Shown: piece after piece, positions 1-9,124 of the stretch
Layout: every line of letters begins with the position of its first letter
Position numbering within the stretch: the stretch's first letter is position 1
Assembly: GCA_022836615.1 (NCBI GenBank)
Contig: MU405478.1
Span: forward strand, 1-21,316
Reading direction: 5' to 3'
Source of the DNA: Annulohypoxylon bovei var. microspora
Lineage: Eukaryota > Ascomycota > Sordariomycetes > Xylariales > Hypoxylaceae
DNA length: 21,316 bases
Translations under genes and position numbers: made by a program
The notes under the pieces: generated by a model
What the model saw: only the letters and a program-made list of their open reading frames with translations
What the model was told of the DNA's origin: nothing
Databases searched by the model: none

Positions 1-460
1 TCGTCAAGTATTTAAGAATTGCTTCAAACTTGATTTGACTTGTGTAAGTCAAAATCAGCTTCACATTTGACTTGCTTGACTTGTTGGGACCCCTGAGCTG
101 TACCTGCATATATAGCACTAGATATACCTACTACCCAGAATATTCAGGATAGTATCATTAGAAGAAAAATGTGTTTGGAATTTTTAGAGTTTGCATTGGC
201 TCAAATACACAACATTATTATGCCATTTCCTGAAGCAACATGAACATGCTACTAGGAGCCGCATCCAAATCTGTCCCTCGCCCGCGAAAAGAAAAGGAAT
301 AGCATCTCAACAGGTCACATCATCCCTTAACTCGAAGTAGACCATGACCGCCTCATATTCCGTGCCACGTGTGTAAAAGAAACGCAAGTTCTATTCCACA
401 TGCAAACTCATTACCAACCCCTTTTCGTATTGTCAAAGCTTTCACCAACTTAGACTTTCC
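1..460. other. Intergenic DNA downstream of the GH72 gene
   Basis: Ordinary-composition, gene-free DNA that would hold the 3' UTR and polyadenylation region of the minus-strand gene ending at 461. No open frame of useful length and no RNA gene was recognised. Visible details are a short perfect inverted repeat near the left edge, TTGACTTG-type repeats over about 30-95, and a CACGTG E-box-like hexamer at 366-371 of unknown relevance. Confidence 0.6.
34..53. repeat. Short perfect inverted repeat, 8-bp stem
   Basis: TTTGACTT at 34-41 and AAGTCAAA at 46-53 are perfect reverse complements separated by GTGT. Further TTGACTTG copies follow at about 78-95. It could be a small element end or a transcript-end hairpin; it is short enough to be chance. 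Confidence 0.4.
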
Positions 461-2233
461 TCATAGAACAAACATGCCCACACCCGAAACTAACGCGGTA
501 AAAACGTAGGCGAAAAGGAAAGTGCTGCCGTAGCTGAAGAAAGCGGGAGAACCCATAGTACCAGCAGCAGCGCCCTTGGACGAACTGCTAGCCGCCGCGG
601 TACCCTGTTGTCCGGTCGGGCTGACAACACTTCCCTGTCCATTGGTACCAGCTGCCGAGATCAAAGCCTCGCAGCCAGATGAGGTGGTCGGGCTCTGTGT
701 CTTGGCTAATCCGCTGAAGTCGCAGGCACTGGCCGACTTGCTGTTACCTACGTAGTACTGGTTGGCAACCCAGGCGAGTTGTTGCTTGGGAGAGCATCCT
801 CCGATAGCGCCGTATGTACCAGAAGTGGCGTTGTGCGCAATTCCGTCGCAGAAAGCCTCGTCAGCGCCGCAGATGTAGTTGAAAACGCTAGCATACGAGT
901 CCTCGTCATCAGAGTCCACAGTGCAGTCCAAGCTAGCAACCTCGCATGTGCAGAGTTCAGGGTTCACGACAGGGGGCAGAGGCGAGGCCTTGGCAGCCCA
1001 GGTAGTACCACCAATGGTGGGGCAGGCCGGAGCGGTGTTGGAAGGCTTGTAGTCGCTGGATTGAGTGATGGAGGGAGTAACCTTAGCCAACTGCGACGAG
1101 AGGGAGGTAAAGTCGGGGTAAGGAGAAACGCTGTTGTCATTGATCTCAACTAGACCGTACTGGTTGTCCGAGTAGAACCATTCGTAGACGATACCGCCAG
1201 AAAAGACAGACGTCATGTTACCGTATAGAACAGCAACCTCGGTGAACGGTCTGTGGGTAGCGCCACCATCGACACCCTCAATGCAACCATACTCGGCGAA
1301 GAAGACGGGGACGGGGTAATCTTGGAAGAAAGTGACACGTTCGCCATACGACGAGGTTTCGTAGTTGCTATCTCCGCACCACGAGTAGACGTTGTAGCCC
1401 CAGAAATCAATCGTGGTAGTTTGTCCATCAATAGGTTCGCAGGCGAAGTAATGAGCAAGCTCGTCTCGGCTAGGAACATCAGCGGTAGCGTAACCAACAC
1501 CAAGAGTATTACGATAACTCATGCTCGAGATGTAACCCTTGGTGTCACGAACAGCAGCCTTGACGAAAGCAGCGGCAGCAGTCTGGTTCTGGGCACTAAT
1601 GACTTCATTGCCAGCAAAGAAGCCGATGACATTCTGATACTTGCTAAGAGCATCAACAACAGCAGTGTAACGAGTGTAGAGTCCAACATTCCACTCAGGG
1701 TCGTTGCTGTCAATTGAAGTACCGGGCTCACTAAGATCAGCGATGACATATATGTCATTGGAAGCTAGCTGCTCCATACAATCATCGTGGTTTTGAGTAG
1801 GGTCGATAGCATAGACACGGATGACATTGGTGAAGATCTGCTTCATGAAGGGAATGTCGCGCGAACACTTAGTAGCGTCGGATAGAGGATCAGTGTACTG
1901 AGTGTTAGTGGAGGAGGTGCCATTGGGGCTGTAGTTCTCTTGGTAGGCAACACCCTTCAGGTAGCTGGTGATGGAAGAGTTAGCGCTCGGGTATGCCAAG
2001 ACATGGCACATGAAAGCCTGCAAGGTTCGGGGACGGGGACGGGGACGGATTAGGCGGGACGGGACGATGCTGAACTCTGTACTCTGAACTTACAATTGAG
2101 ATCCGTTGTTGGAGTAGAAAAAGTGCTGGCCGACAGCCTTAATCACCGGGATATCATCGTAGCTTGCAGCGAGCGCACCAGACAAAGCAGCCAGTCCCAA
2201 GGTAAGGGACGGCAGAGCCGAAGTCGACCACAT
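461..2233 (-). CDS. GPI-anchored beta-1,3-glucanosyltransferase, GH72 with X8/CBM43 domain (Gel/Gas family)
   Basis: Spliced as complement(join(461..1964, 2094..2233)), 547 residues. The family cuts beta-1,3-glucan chains and rejoins them, elongating wall glucan at the outer face of the plasma membrane. Seen: a signal peptide starting MWSTSALPSLTLGLAALSGA (cleavage likely near residue 22-23); an N-terminal FFYSNNGSQFYLKGVAYQ block; GH72 acid/base Glu167 in FFAGNEV and nucleophile Glu271 in FFAEYGC; six catalytic-domain cysteines (80, 109, 222, 243, 274, 361); an X8/CBM43 module with eight cysteines at 385-478; a Ser/Ala/Gly-rich linker at about 490-520; and a hydrophobic GPI tail at about 528-547. 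The X8 module puts it with Gas1/Gas2 and Aspergillus Gel3/4/7 rather than the X8-less Gel1/2. The ATG at 2233 is chosen because only exon 1 supplies the signal peptide and it has A at -3. No RIP-like damage. Exact paralogue not determined. Confidence 0.95.
1965..2093 (-). other. Spliceosomal intron of the GH72 gene (129 nt, phase 2)
   Basis: On the minus strand the donor is GTAAGT (2093-2088), the branch motif GCTAAC (1984-1979) and the acceptor CACCAG ending at 1965. Splicing joins TT and C into Phe47 and restores the conserved GSQFYLKGVAYQ run, which settles the boundaries. A nearer TTGCAG (ending at 2018) would shift the frame and stop within about 20 codons. The intron interior holds GGGGAC repeats on the plus strand (2029-2063). 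Confidence 0.92.
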
Positions 2234-2700
2234 TATGACGGTCGTTACGATGTAATGCGATAGATTGCGATTGAATTCTAAGCGAAAGATTTCTAGGAAA
2301 AGACGCGAGAAATATAACCTAGAATCGTCTTGAAGAAAATCGCATAAACACCGAAATCAAAATTAACGAATGTGTCGGTGAGGAATAATGAAGTGAGTGT
2401 CGGGTGACGAGAGTGGATGATGATACAAACGGACAAAAAATGGAATGTGGAAAAAAAGATGTTATGTTCTGAATTGGGACGGGAGTAAGAAAGGGTGAAA
2501 AAGTAATGGCGAACACGCAAGCAAAAGAAAGGAACAAAAGAGTGAGGTGTGGATGGTGTGTGGATGGGGTAGACGGGGTGGATTTTCTCAGGGAGTCAGG
2601 TAAGACCAAATCAAGATCCTTTCGTCTCGAACCAATCACTTGGTTTCAAACCTGATAAAATTGGAGATCAAAACTGCTTTACCTCTTTCTACACTGGTGT
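2234..2700 (-). promoter_or_regulatory. Promoter and pyrimidine-rich 5' leader of the GH72 gene
   Basis: Read on the minus strand, roughly 2330-2640 is strongly C/T-rich with CCATCCACACC-like and TTTTGTTCC-like stretches, typical of filamentous-fungal promoters and 5' leaders. A TATATTT-like motif lies about 80 nt upstream of the ATG, and an ATTGG (inverted CCAAT) lies near 2630. No plus-strand CAT triplet falls between the start codon and about 2300, so the proximal leader has no upstream ATG. The transcription start cannot be read from sequence. Confidence 0.5.
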
Positions 2701-3369
2701 GAATAAGAAAAAGAGGCGTAAGACTAGGAACAGGAAATGGTTCCAGGAACGACAGTGAATATGATTACTGCTAAACAATGTGCTAACTAACTATGGAGTC
2801 AACTACGGAGTACGTAGGTACTTTCTACGTACTTAGGTACCTATGTACATATGTATTTGGGGAAGTTCCACGGTTGTTCCTGATAGGTCAAACTGACTAA
2901 AATACGAAGCAGTAGCCTTCTGGCCTCCAACACGGGGGGCCAAAATTTTGGGGCTCAAATCGAGTTAATCGAATCGCGCTTACTATCGACTGCTTCAATT
3001 TCCCGTATCAGAAGGAAGCTTATGTGGCAGAAGGTGGCTATGCTCAATGTATGCGAACGCATGCGAGGCAACTAAAATGAAAGGTGAGGGGCTCGGGGGA
3101 CTTCAGAGGCAGGAAAGGGCGTGCATTTAGAAGGCTCCACCTTGAAGATCCCTGGATGTCACACAGTTGACGTTAGTTGACGTTAGGCTAGATTCAATTG
3201 GCTTGGCGATTCCGACATATCCGCTCCACGTTGTACCTGATCCAATCAACTGGGAGAAAACGCGCTATGCCCGAGTTTAACGAGGGTAATTGAACGGGTA
3301 TAGCTTTGGTGTGTTTTTTTTTTCCTCCATGGTCTATCCTTATTAAAAATCTCCTATCGCGGTAATTCT
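2701..3369. other. Gene-free tract between the GH72 promoter and the AT-rich block
   Basis: Normal-composition DNA with no supported gene. It contains a GTAC/TACGTA-rich inverted repeat (2809-2833), a 12-bp palindrome CCAAAATTTTGG (2940-2951), and a perfect 10-bp duplication of GTTGACGTTA (3166-3185) containing TGACGT, a CRE-like core. T-runs appear from about 3315. G+C falls sharply after about 3500. Confidence 0.55.
2809..2833. repeat. Perfect 9-bp inverted repeat in a GTAC-rich tract
   Basis: AGTACGTAG (2809-2817) and CTACGTACT (2825-2833) are exact reverse complements with a 7-nt spacer. More TAGGTAC and GTACATATGTA palindromes follow to about 2857. Such tracts are common in Sordariomycete intergenic DNA; no function is known to me. 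Confidence 0.6.
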
Positions 3370-4125
3370 TTATCTCAGCGAGCTCAAACCAGTATTTGGG
3401 AATTTCGTTTGTACCTTTTTAGCCACATCATTTTTTAACCAATCAAACGCGTTATATCTTTTTTTTTACCCCACCCCACGAATTCCCAAAGTCTGGTCTA
3501 AGCACCAATGGTTTTTAATTTTATTATTTGTTATTTTAAAAAAACCTCATTTTTTAATTAACTTTTTAATCGCGTAATGAATGATATATTTTTTAAATAA
3601 GTAATTATTTTATATATTAAAAATATTTATTAACGTTTTTTTAAGTTTATGAAACTTTTAAATCGCGTTTTAAGTCACGTTTTAAATCGCATTTTAAATT
3701 ACGGTTTAAGTTGCGTTTTAAATCGCGCATCACGTTTTTTAATAAAAATATTAACATAATATTAATTATAATAAATTAACATATAAATAATTTAAATATA
3801 AAATTATTTAAAATGGATTAAATACAAAGGAATTAACCGATAAATATATTTCGTAAATTTATTAACTTTTTTTAATTATATAATAATAGTTTTTATAAAA
3901 GGTTTTTTTATAAAAAAAATAATGGTTATAACATCGGTTTAAATTAATTTTTATACACGTTAAATTAATTAAAAAAGTTTTAAAAATAATTATAAGGTTT
4001 ATATAAAATATAATATATTTAATTTTATTATTTTAAAAAACGTTATATAAATTATAATAATATCGTAATTAAAAACATTATTAAACTTTTTTAAAAAATT
4101 TCGATTTTAAATACGTATTTTAACG
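3370..4125 (+). repeat. 756-bp direct repeat unit, copy 1
   Basis: First of two tandem copies. Its left about 160 bp is nearly unmutated (for example CAGCGAGCTCAAACC), then the sequence becomes AT-rich. Against copy 2, positions 3371-3420 differ at 12 sites, every one C or G here and T or A there. It contains a 12-bp array at 3660-3731. Confidence 0.85.
3660..3731 (+). repeat. 12-bp tandem array, five units plus a partial
   Basis: Units such as AAATCGCGTTTT, AAGTCACGTTTT, AAATCGCATTTT, AAATTACGGTTT and AAGTTGCGTTTT follow one another exactly every 12 bp and end in AAATCGCGCATC. Copy 2 of the long repeat has only three full units (4452-4499). Confidence 0.85.
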
Positions 4126-4312
4126 TTATTTCAACGAATTTAAATTAATATTTAAGAATTTCGTTTATACTTTTTTAGCCACATTATTTTTTAATTAATT
4201 AAACGCGTTATATTTTTTTTTTTACCTTACCCCACGAATTCTTAAAGTTTAATTTAAAAACCAATGGTTTTTAATTTTATTATTTATTATTTCAAAAAAA
4301 ACTTTACTTTTT

Positions 4313-4364
4313 AATCGACCTTTAATCGACCTTTTAATCGACCTTTTAATCGACCTTTTAATCG
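4313..4364 (+). repeat. 12-bp tandem array AATCGACCTTTT, four units plus a partial
   Basis: AATCGACC begins at 4313, 4324, 4336 and 4348, with a final AATCG at 4360. Copy 1 of the long repeat has a single mutated counterpart near 3556, so the array expanded or contracted after the duplication. Confidence 0.85.
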
Positions 4365-4451
4365 TATGATTAATGATATATTTTTTTAAGTAAATGATAA
4401 TTTATATGTTAAAAATATTTATTAACTTTTTTTTAAATTTATATAACCTTT

Positions 4452-4499
4452 AAATCGCGGTTTAAGTCGCGGTTTAAGTCGCGTTTTAAATCGCGCATC
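4452..4499 (+). repeat. 12-bp tandem array, three units plus a partial
   Basis: AAATCGCGGTTT, AAGTCGCGGTTT and AAGTCGCGTTTT, then AAATCGCGCATC. It is the copy-2 counterpart of 3660-3731, two units shorter and less mutated. Confidence 0.8.
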
Positions 4500-4890
4500 G
4501 CGTTTTTTAACAAAAATGTTAACATAATATTAATTGTAATAAATTAACACACGAATAGCTTGGACGCAAAACTATTTGGGATGGATTAAATATAAGGGAA
4601 TTAGTTAATAAATATGTTTCGTAAGTTTGCCGGCTTCTTTTAATTATATGGTAATAGTTTTTATAAGGGGTCTTTTTATAAGGAAAATAGTGGTTTTAAC
4701 ATCGGTTTAAATTGATTTTTACGCACGTTGGGTTAATTGGGAAGGTTTTAAAAATAGCTACAAGGCTTATACGAAGCATGATATATTTAATTTTATTGTT
4801 TTAAAAAGCGTTGTATAAATTGTGATGGTATCGCGACCAAAAACGTTGTTGAATTCTTTTGAAAAATTTCGATTTTAAATACGTATTTTA

Positions 4891-5120
4891 ACGTCGGATT
4901 TCTTCGCGTAAAAAAATAATCGTGGGTGTTATTAACATACGAATTTTTTTGGACCCATTTGTATTCAAACCACAATTCGAAGAACGCCACGCTTCAGCCC
5001 CACAGATACATTGACACGGACCATGGCCGCTAAGGCCATGTGGCTGAAGCGGGCGGGCGCGAGCGGGCGTAGCCCGCTCGTTTCTTCGAATTGTGGGCTG
5101 AACTCGTTGAAATAATCTTA
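4891..5120 (+). repeat. GC-rich nested-hairpin unit, copy 1
   Basis: Outer arms CCACAATTCGAAGAA (4970-4984) and TTCTTCGAATTGTGG (5082-5096) are perfect reverse complements. Inside lies GCTTCAGCC (4991-4999) against GGCTGAAGC (5042-5050). The centre has CATGGCC (5022-5028) with GGCCATG (5034-5040). A separate hairpin CGAGCGGGC (5060-5068) with GCCCGCTCG (5072-5080) has a 3-nt loop. This core is GC-rich inside an AT desert and has the shape of a foldback or MITE-like element. No coding capacity. Confidence 0.8.
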
Positions 5121-5338
5121 ACGTCGGATTTCTTCGTGTAAAAAATAATCGTGGATATTAACATGCGAATTTTTTTGGACCCATTTGTATTCAAACCACA
5201 ATTCAAAGAACGCCACGCTTCAGCCCCACAAATACAATGACATAAACCATAACCGTTAAAGCCATGTAGCTGGAACGGGGCGCGGGCGGGCGCAGCCCGC
5301 TCGTTTCTTCGAATTATAAATTAAATTCGTTAAAATAA
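5121..5338 (+). repeat. Nested-hairpin unit, copy 2 (partly mutated)
   Basis: Tandem copy beginning with the same ACGTCGGATTTCTTCG as at 4891. Many differences are C-to-T or G-to-A (CATGGCC against CATAACC; TTGTGG against TTATAA), with a few small indels, so the hairpins are damaged. The GCGGGC...GCCCGC hairpin and TTTCTTCGAATT survive. AT-rich decay continues after it. Confidence 0.8.
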
Positions 5339-6476
5339 GTAATTTTATATCTTTAGCGTTAAAAAGTTTATAAACCTCGTTATTTTTAAAAGGTTATTAA
5401 ATCCACGACGGTTAATTAAGTGCATCGTTTTATAAGTGGAACCATTTTAAAACTTTTAATTAATTAAATTAATAAATTTTAACTTTTAAAATGGTTTATT
5501 TATAAAAAAATAAGTTTCGATAAAATTTAATTTTTTAAAAATGAAAAATTTATTAAAAATTAACTTTTATACATGGATTAATATTTAGTAGCGATGAATT
5601 AATTACTTAAAATATTTACGTAATTAAAACTTTTTAATTTTTATACGTAATAATAATATTAAAAGTATTAAATTAATTATTAAAAAACTTATATAATTAA
5701 AACCTTTTAATAATTTTTATACATAAAATTATTACGATTATTTAAAACAATTATATTATTAATTTTTTAAATTTAATTTAACATATATAAAAAAGGTTTT
5801 TAATTTTAAAAAAATAAATTAAAATAATTAAAAATAATTTATTTAATAAAAGTAATTTATATAAATAATTTAATAAAAAATTTAATAAATGTAATTATTT
5901 AAAACGTTTATTTAATTAATTATTATAATTTATTTAATCGTAAATTAATAATTTTAAATTTATCGATTTTATTAATTAATTTAATTTTAATAATTTTATT
6001 TAATTTAATTTTTTCGTTTTAATTTAATTTAATTTATTTTAATTAATTTAATTTATTTTATTTTATTCGATTTAATATAATTAAATTAATTTAATTTAAT
6101 TATATTTAAAATTACACATTTAAAATTCTTTATAATATAATAAAAAAAATATAAATTAATATATTATTAATTATTATTTTTTTTTTAAATTTTTATATTT
6201 TTATTATATTTATTTTTTTATTCGCTTTATTTTATATTATTTCTTTCGTTATTATATTAACTTAAAATAATATTATATATTTAAAAAATAAGAATTACGT
6301 TCGTTACGCCGTTTATGATTTATTAAAAGATGGTAAGGGTTGGTTTAATGAATTTTTATAATAAAAGAAGGGAATTAAATTAAGGGGTTATTAAGTGATT
6401 ATGCGGAATGTGTTTTAAGAAATATTATGAGCAAACCGTATGTTTCGTACAACACTACTTCTTTGTTTTTATCTCC
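5339..6476. other. AT-rich degenerate DNA with TTTAA-type simple sequence
   Basis: No gene seen. Over about 5968-6108 the sequence is nearly pure TTTAA/TTTTAATT repetition with only isolated CpGs. The last about 180 bases before the minisatellite gain G and C, for example GATGGTAAGGGTTGG near 6330, so the array sits in a small less-mutated island. Confidence 0.6.
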
Positions 6477-7096
6477 GCTGGCGTTGCTGTTTCCGCTGGA
6501 GTTGTTGTCTTCGTTGGAGGTTTCGTCTTTGTTGGAGGTTCCGTTTCCATTGGAGGTTTCGTCTTCGTTGGAGGTTTCGTTTCTGGTGGAGGTTTTGTTT
6601 CTGCTGGAGGTTTCGTTTCCGCTGGAGGTTTCGTCTCTGCTGGAGGTTTCGTTTCCGGTGGAAGTTTCGTCTCCGGTGGAGGTTTCGTTTTTGGTGGAGG
6701 TTTTTTTTTTGGTGGAGGTTTTGTTTTTGTTGGAGGTTTTGTTTCCGCTGGAGGTTTCGTCTTTGTTGGAGGTTTCGTTTTCGGTGGAGGTTTCGTTTCT
6801 GGTGGAGGTTTTGTTTTCGGTGGAGGTTTTCTTTTTGGTGGAGGTTTCGTTTCTGTTGGAGGTTTCGTTTTCGGTGGAGGTTTCGTTTTCGTTGGAGGTT
6901 TCGTTTTCGTTGGAGGTTTCGTTTCCGTTGGAGGTTTCGTTTTTGCTAAAGGTTTCGTTTCCGTTGGAGGTTTCGTTTCTGCTAAAGGTTTCGTTTTCGG
7001 TGGAAGTTTTGTTTTTGGTGGAGGTTTTCTTTCTAATAAAAGTTTCGTTTTTAATGGAAGTTTCGTTTTTATTAAAGTTATTATCTTAATTATCAT
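6455..7096 (-). pseudogene. Possible repetitive protein frame, Lys-Pro-Pro-Xaa-(Glu/Lys)-Thr hexapeptides
   Basis: The minus strand of the 18-bp array is open for 213 codons from an ATG at 7096. It gives hexapeptides such as KPPTET, KPPAET and KPPPKT about 30 times, then a short tail ending PAEIKTKK. A proline- and threonine-rich repeat could come from a wall or secreted protein, or from a transposon. An 18-bp repeat has no frame drift, so several frames on both strands are open (plus-strand FVSAGG for 250 codons). Openness is therefore weak evidence. There is no signal peptide, and the codon at 7096 lies in RIP-like DNA. The repeat itself is certain; the protein is not. Confidence 0.15.
6477..7078 (+). 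repeat. 18-bp minisatellite, about 33 units
   Basis: Consensus GGAGGTTTCGTTTCCGCT repeated head to tail with no length slippage. Variation is confined to a few positions: TTC/TTT, GTT/GTC, the TCC triplet, and C/G/T in GCT. The array is near 50% G+C, while flanks on both sides are nearly pure AT. Toward the right edge, units carry G-to-A changes (GCTAAAGG, AATAAAAG) and fade into AT sequence by about 7078. A GGAGG block recurs every 18 bp on the plus strand. Confidence 0.95.
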
Positions 7097-9124
7097 TATT
7101 ATTGTAATTACGTTTAATTTTAAACAATTATATATTTATAATGTAATTTATTTATTTTGAATTTAAGCCTTATATATAAAGCATTATATAACCATTATAA
7201 TTATAATAAAAAAGGTTAATAAATAAATACATTATTAATATAAAGTAAAAATCATAAAAGTTTAAAATATAATTAACCGTTAAAAAAAGAAAAATTCGAA
7301 AGTTTAAATATAAAACGTTATACTTTATATATAATAATAATTTTTATACATTTAATATATTAAAATTATTTTAATCGAAACGAAATAATTTTATAATTTT
7401 TTCGTTAAATTATTTTTAAATTTTTCTTTAAAAATTAATAATTTTAATGCATGGTTTATATTAAAGGCTTTATTAATGTATAATATTAATTTCGATATAA
7501 TTAATAACGCTTATTTTTAATTAAAAAAATTAATATAAAACTTTATTTTTATATATAATTTTACGTGTTATATATCTTATATTTAATTTAATTAATTTTT
7601 AATTTAAAACTTCGAATTTAAAATTATAAAATTATAAATAAATTATATTAATTATTATTTTTAAATTTTTTATTATTAATTATTTTTATAAATATTTATA
7701 TAATTTTTAATTTTATTACTTTATTATTTTTAAATTTATTATATAATAATAAAATTAACGGCGATAAAATAAATTTATATGAAACGGATTTAAAAAAGCT
7801 TTCCTTTAATAATTTATTTAAAAATATTTCGTTTTATAATTAATACCGATTTTATTTCGATAATTTCCTTTTTATTCCGCCACCAGGTTTTTATATAAAC
7901 CTTAATGTTATTCATTATTAAAAAATAACCATTTATAATAAATATATTAATGATAATTATATATATTATATCGAAAATATATAAAATATTTTCATTATAA
8001 ATAAAATAATTATTAAATCGAATTACTTAAATAAAATACCTTTTATATAAAATTATTAATAATTAAATTTAAATAAAATTTAAGTTTTTATTTTAATTAC
8101 TTTATATTTATAAATAATAAATATAAAAGTTTTTATTATTTTATTTTAAAGTAAAATAAATGTATATTTAAAATTTATTTAATTTCGTAATTAATGTGCG
8201 TTATAAATTAAAAAGCATAATATATTAATTTAAACTTATATTATTAATATTATTTTTAACGTAACTTAATTATATTTAATTTTTAAAACGAAGTTATCGG
8301 TAAAAAACTAAACTTGAAATTTATTAAATAAATTAAATTATTTGCTTTATTTATTAAAACTTAATTTTACCGGGCTTTCGTACGTTATTTTTAATCTTAA
8401 TCTTTTATATAATTAACGTGTTACGTAAATCGAATACGACATTTTATTTAAAAAACATAATGGCGATTTATTATTTACATATAATGATATATATAAATTT
8501 AATATTATTATTTAAAATAAAAAACTTATAATATTAATTAATTAAAAAATAATGGGTTTTTTTAAATTAAAGCATGCTAAGAAAGTTTATTATGTTTATA
8601 AAAGTTTAAATAAAAAAAATTTATATTTTTATAATTTTTTTACGAAACGAATCGCCGATTTAATATTTTAACATGATTTATATAAAAGTTTATAAAGTTT
8701 TTACGATCATTTAATGTGTTATACGGTATTTTTTATTTTATTAGTATTTTTATTTGATTTTTATGCGATATTAATATATATATATTAATTAAATCTTTAA
8801 TTCGATTTATAATAATTTACCGTAATTTTATTTAAATGTATTAATCATTTAATACTTTATTCCATCCATTTTAATAATTAAAGGTTTATTTAATAATATA
8901 AATCGATTAAAATAAAAAAATGAAAGCTTTTAAAATTAATTACCTTAAATAATTACACGTATATAACCATGAAATTTATTCCTTTTTAATAACTTTTTTA
9001 ATTAATTAAACTTAAAAATGTTTTTTACAATGTTTTATTTTAAGCTTTATATTCCGTTATAACGAATATTAATATTAATATATAACTTATTTAAACGAAT
9101 AATTATAAATTATAATATAATACG

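Larger units (their letters stand above)
4126..4893 (+). repeat. 768-bp direct repeat unit, copy 2
   Basis: Tandem copy of 3370-4125. The offset is 756 bp at the left end and 768 bp at the right end. The growth is explained by three extra units of one 12-bp array (4313-4364) and two fewer of another (4452-4499). Its left part is more AT-shifted than copy 1, but its right part (about 4540-4850) keeps more G, for example TTTGGGATGG. Damage therefore differs along each copy. A minus-strand open frame at 4793-4990 lies across it and is considered spurious. Confidence 0.85.
3370..5338. mobile_element. Candidate degenerate TIR-type DNA element cluster (L-L-R-R)
   Basis: Left-type ends occur at 3370 (TTATCTCAGCGAGCTCAAAC) and 4126 (TTATTTCAACGAATTTAAAT). 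Reverse-complementing the sequence ending at 5115 gives TTATTTCAACGAGTTCAGCC, and that ending at 5338 gives a further AT-shifted version. The 3370 end and the inverted 5115 end match at about 20 of 27 positions by eye. A TA dinucleotide sits just outside both ends (3371-3372 and 5113-5114), as with TA-targeting elements, but TA is common here. No transposase remnant was recognised, so the element would be non-autonomous or gutted. Class is uncertain. Confidence 0.4.

Noticed and set aside
748..1758. Several open frames on both strands inside the GH72 coding region
   Set aside because: Shadows of the conserved GH72 frame; none shows a recognisable protein.
2293..2639. Two overlapping minus-strand open frames (75 and 106 codons) upstream of the GH72 gene
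   Set aside because: They lie in the C/T-rich promoter and leader, give Ser/Pro/Phe/Leu-rich low-complexity peptides expected from such DNA, and match no family.
4793..4990. Minus-strand 65-codon frame
   Set aside because: It spans the junction of the 768-bp repeat and the hairpin unit, and the corresponding sequence of copy 1 is not kept open.
6408..7160. Plus-strand FVSAGG-type (250 codons), SLEVSF-type and RWRFRF-type frames in the minisatellite
   Set aside because: An 18-bp repeat without stops is open in every frame; no frame has independent support, so they are treated as repeat by-products.
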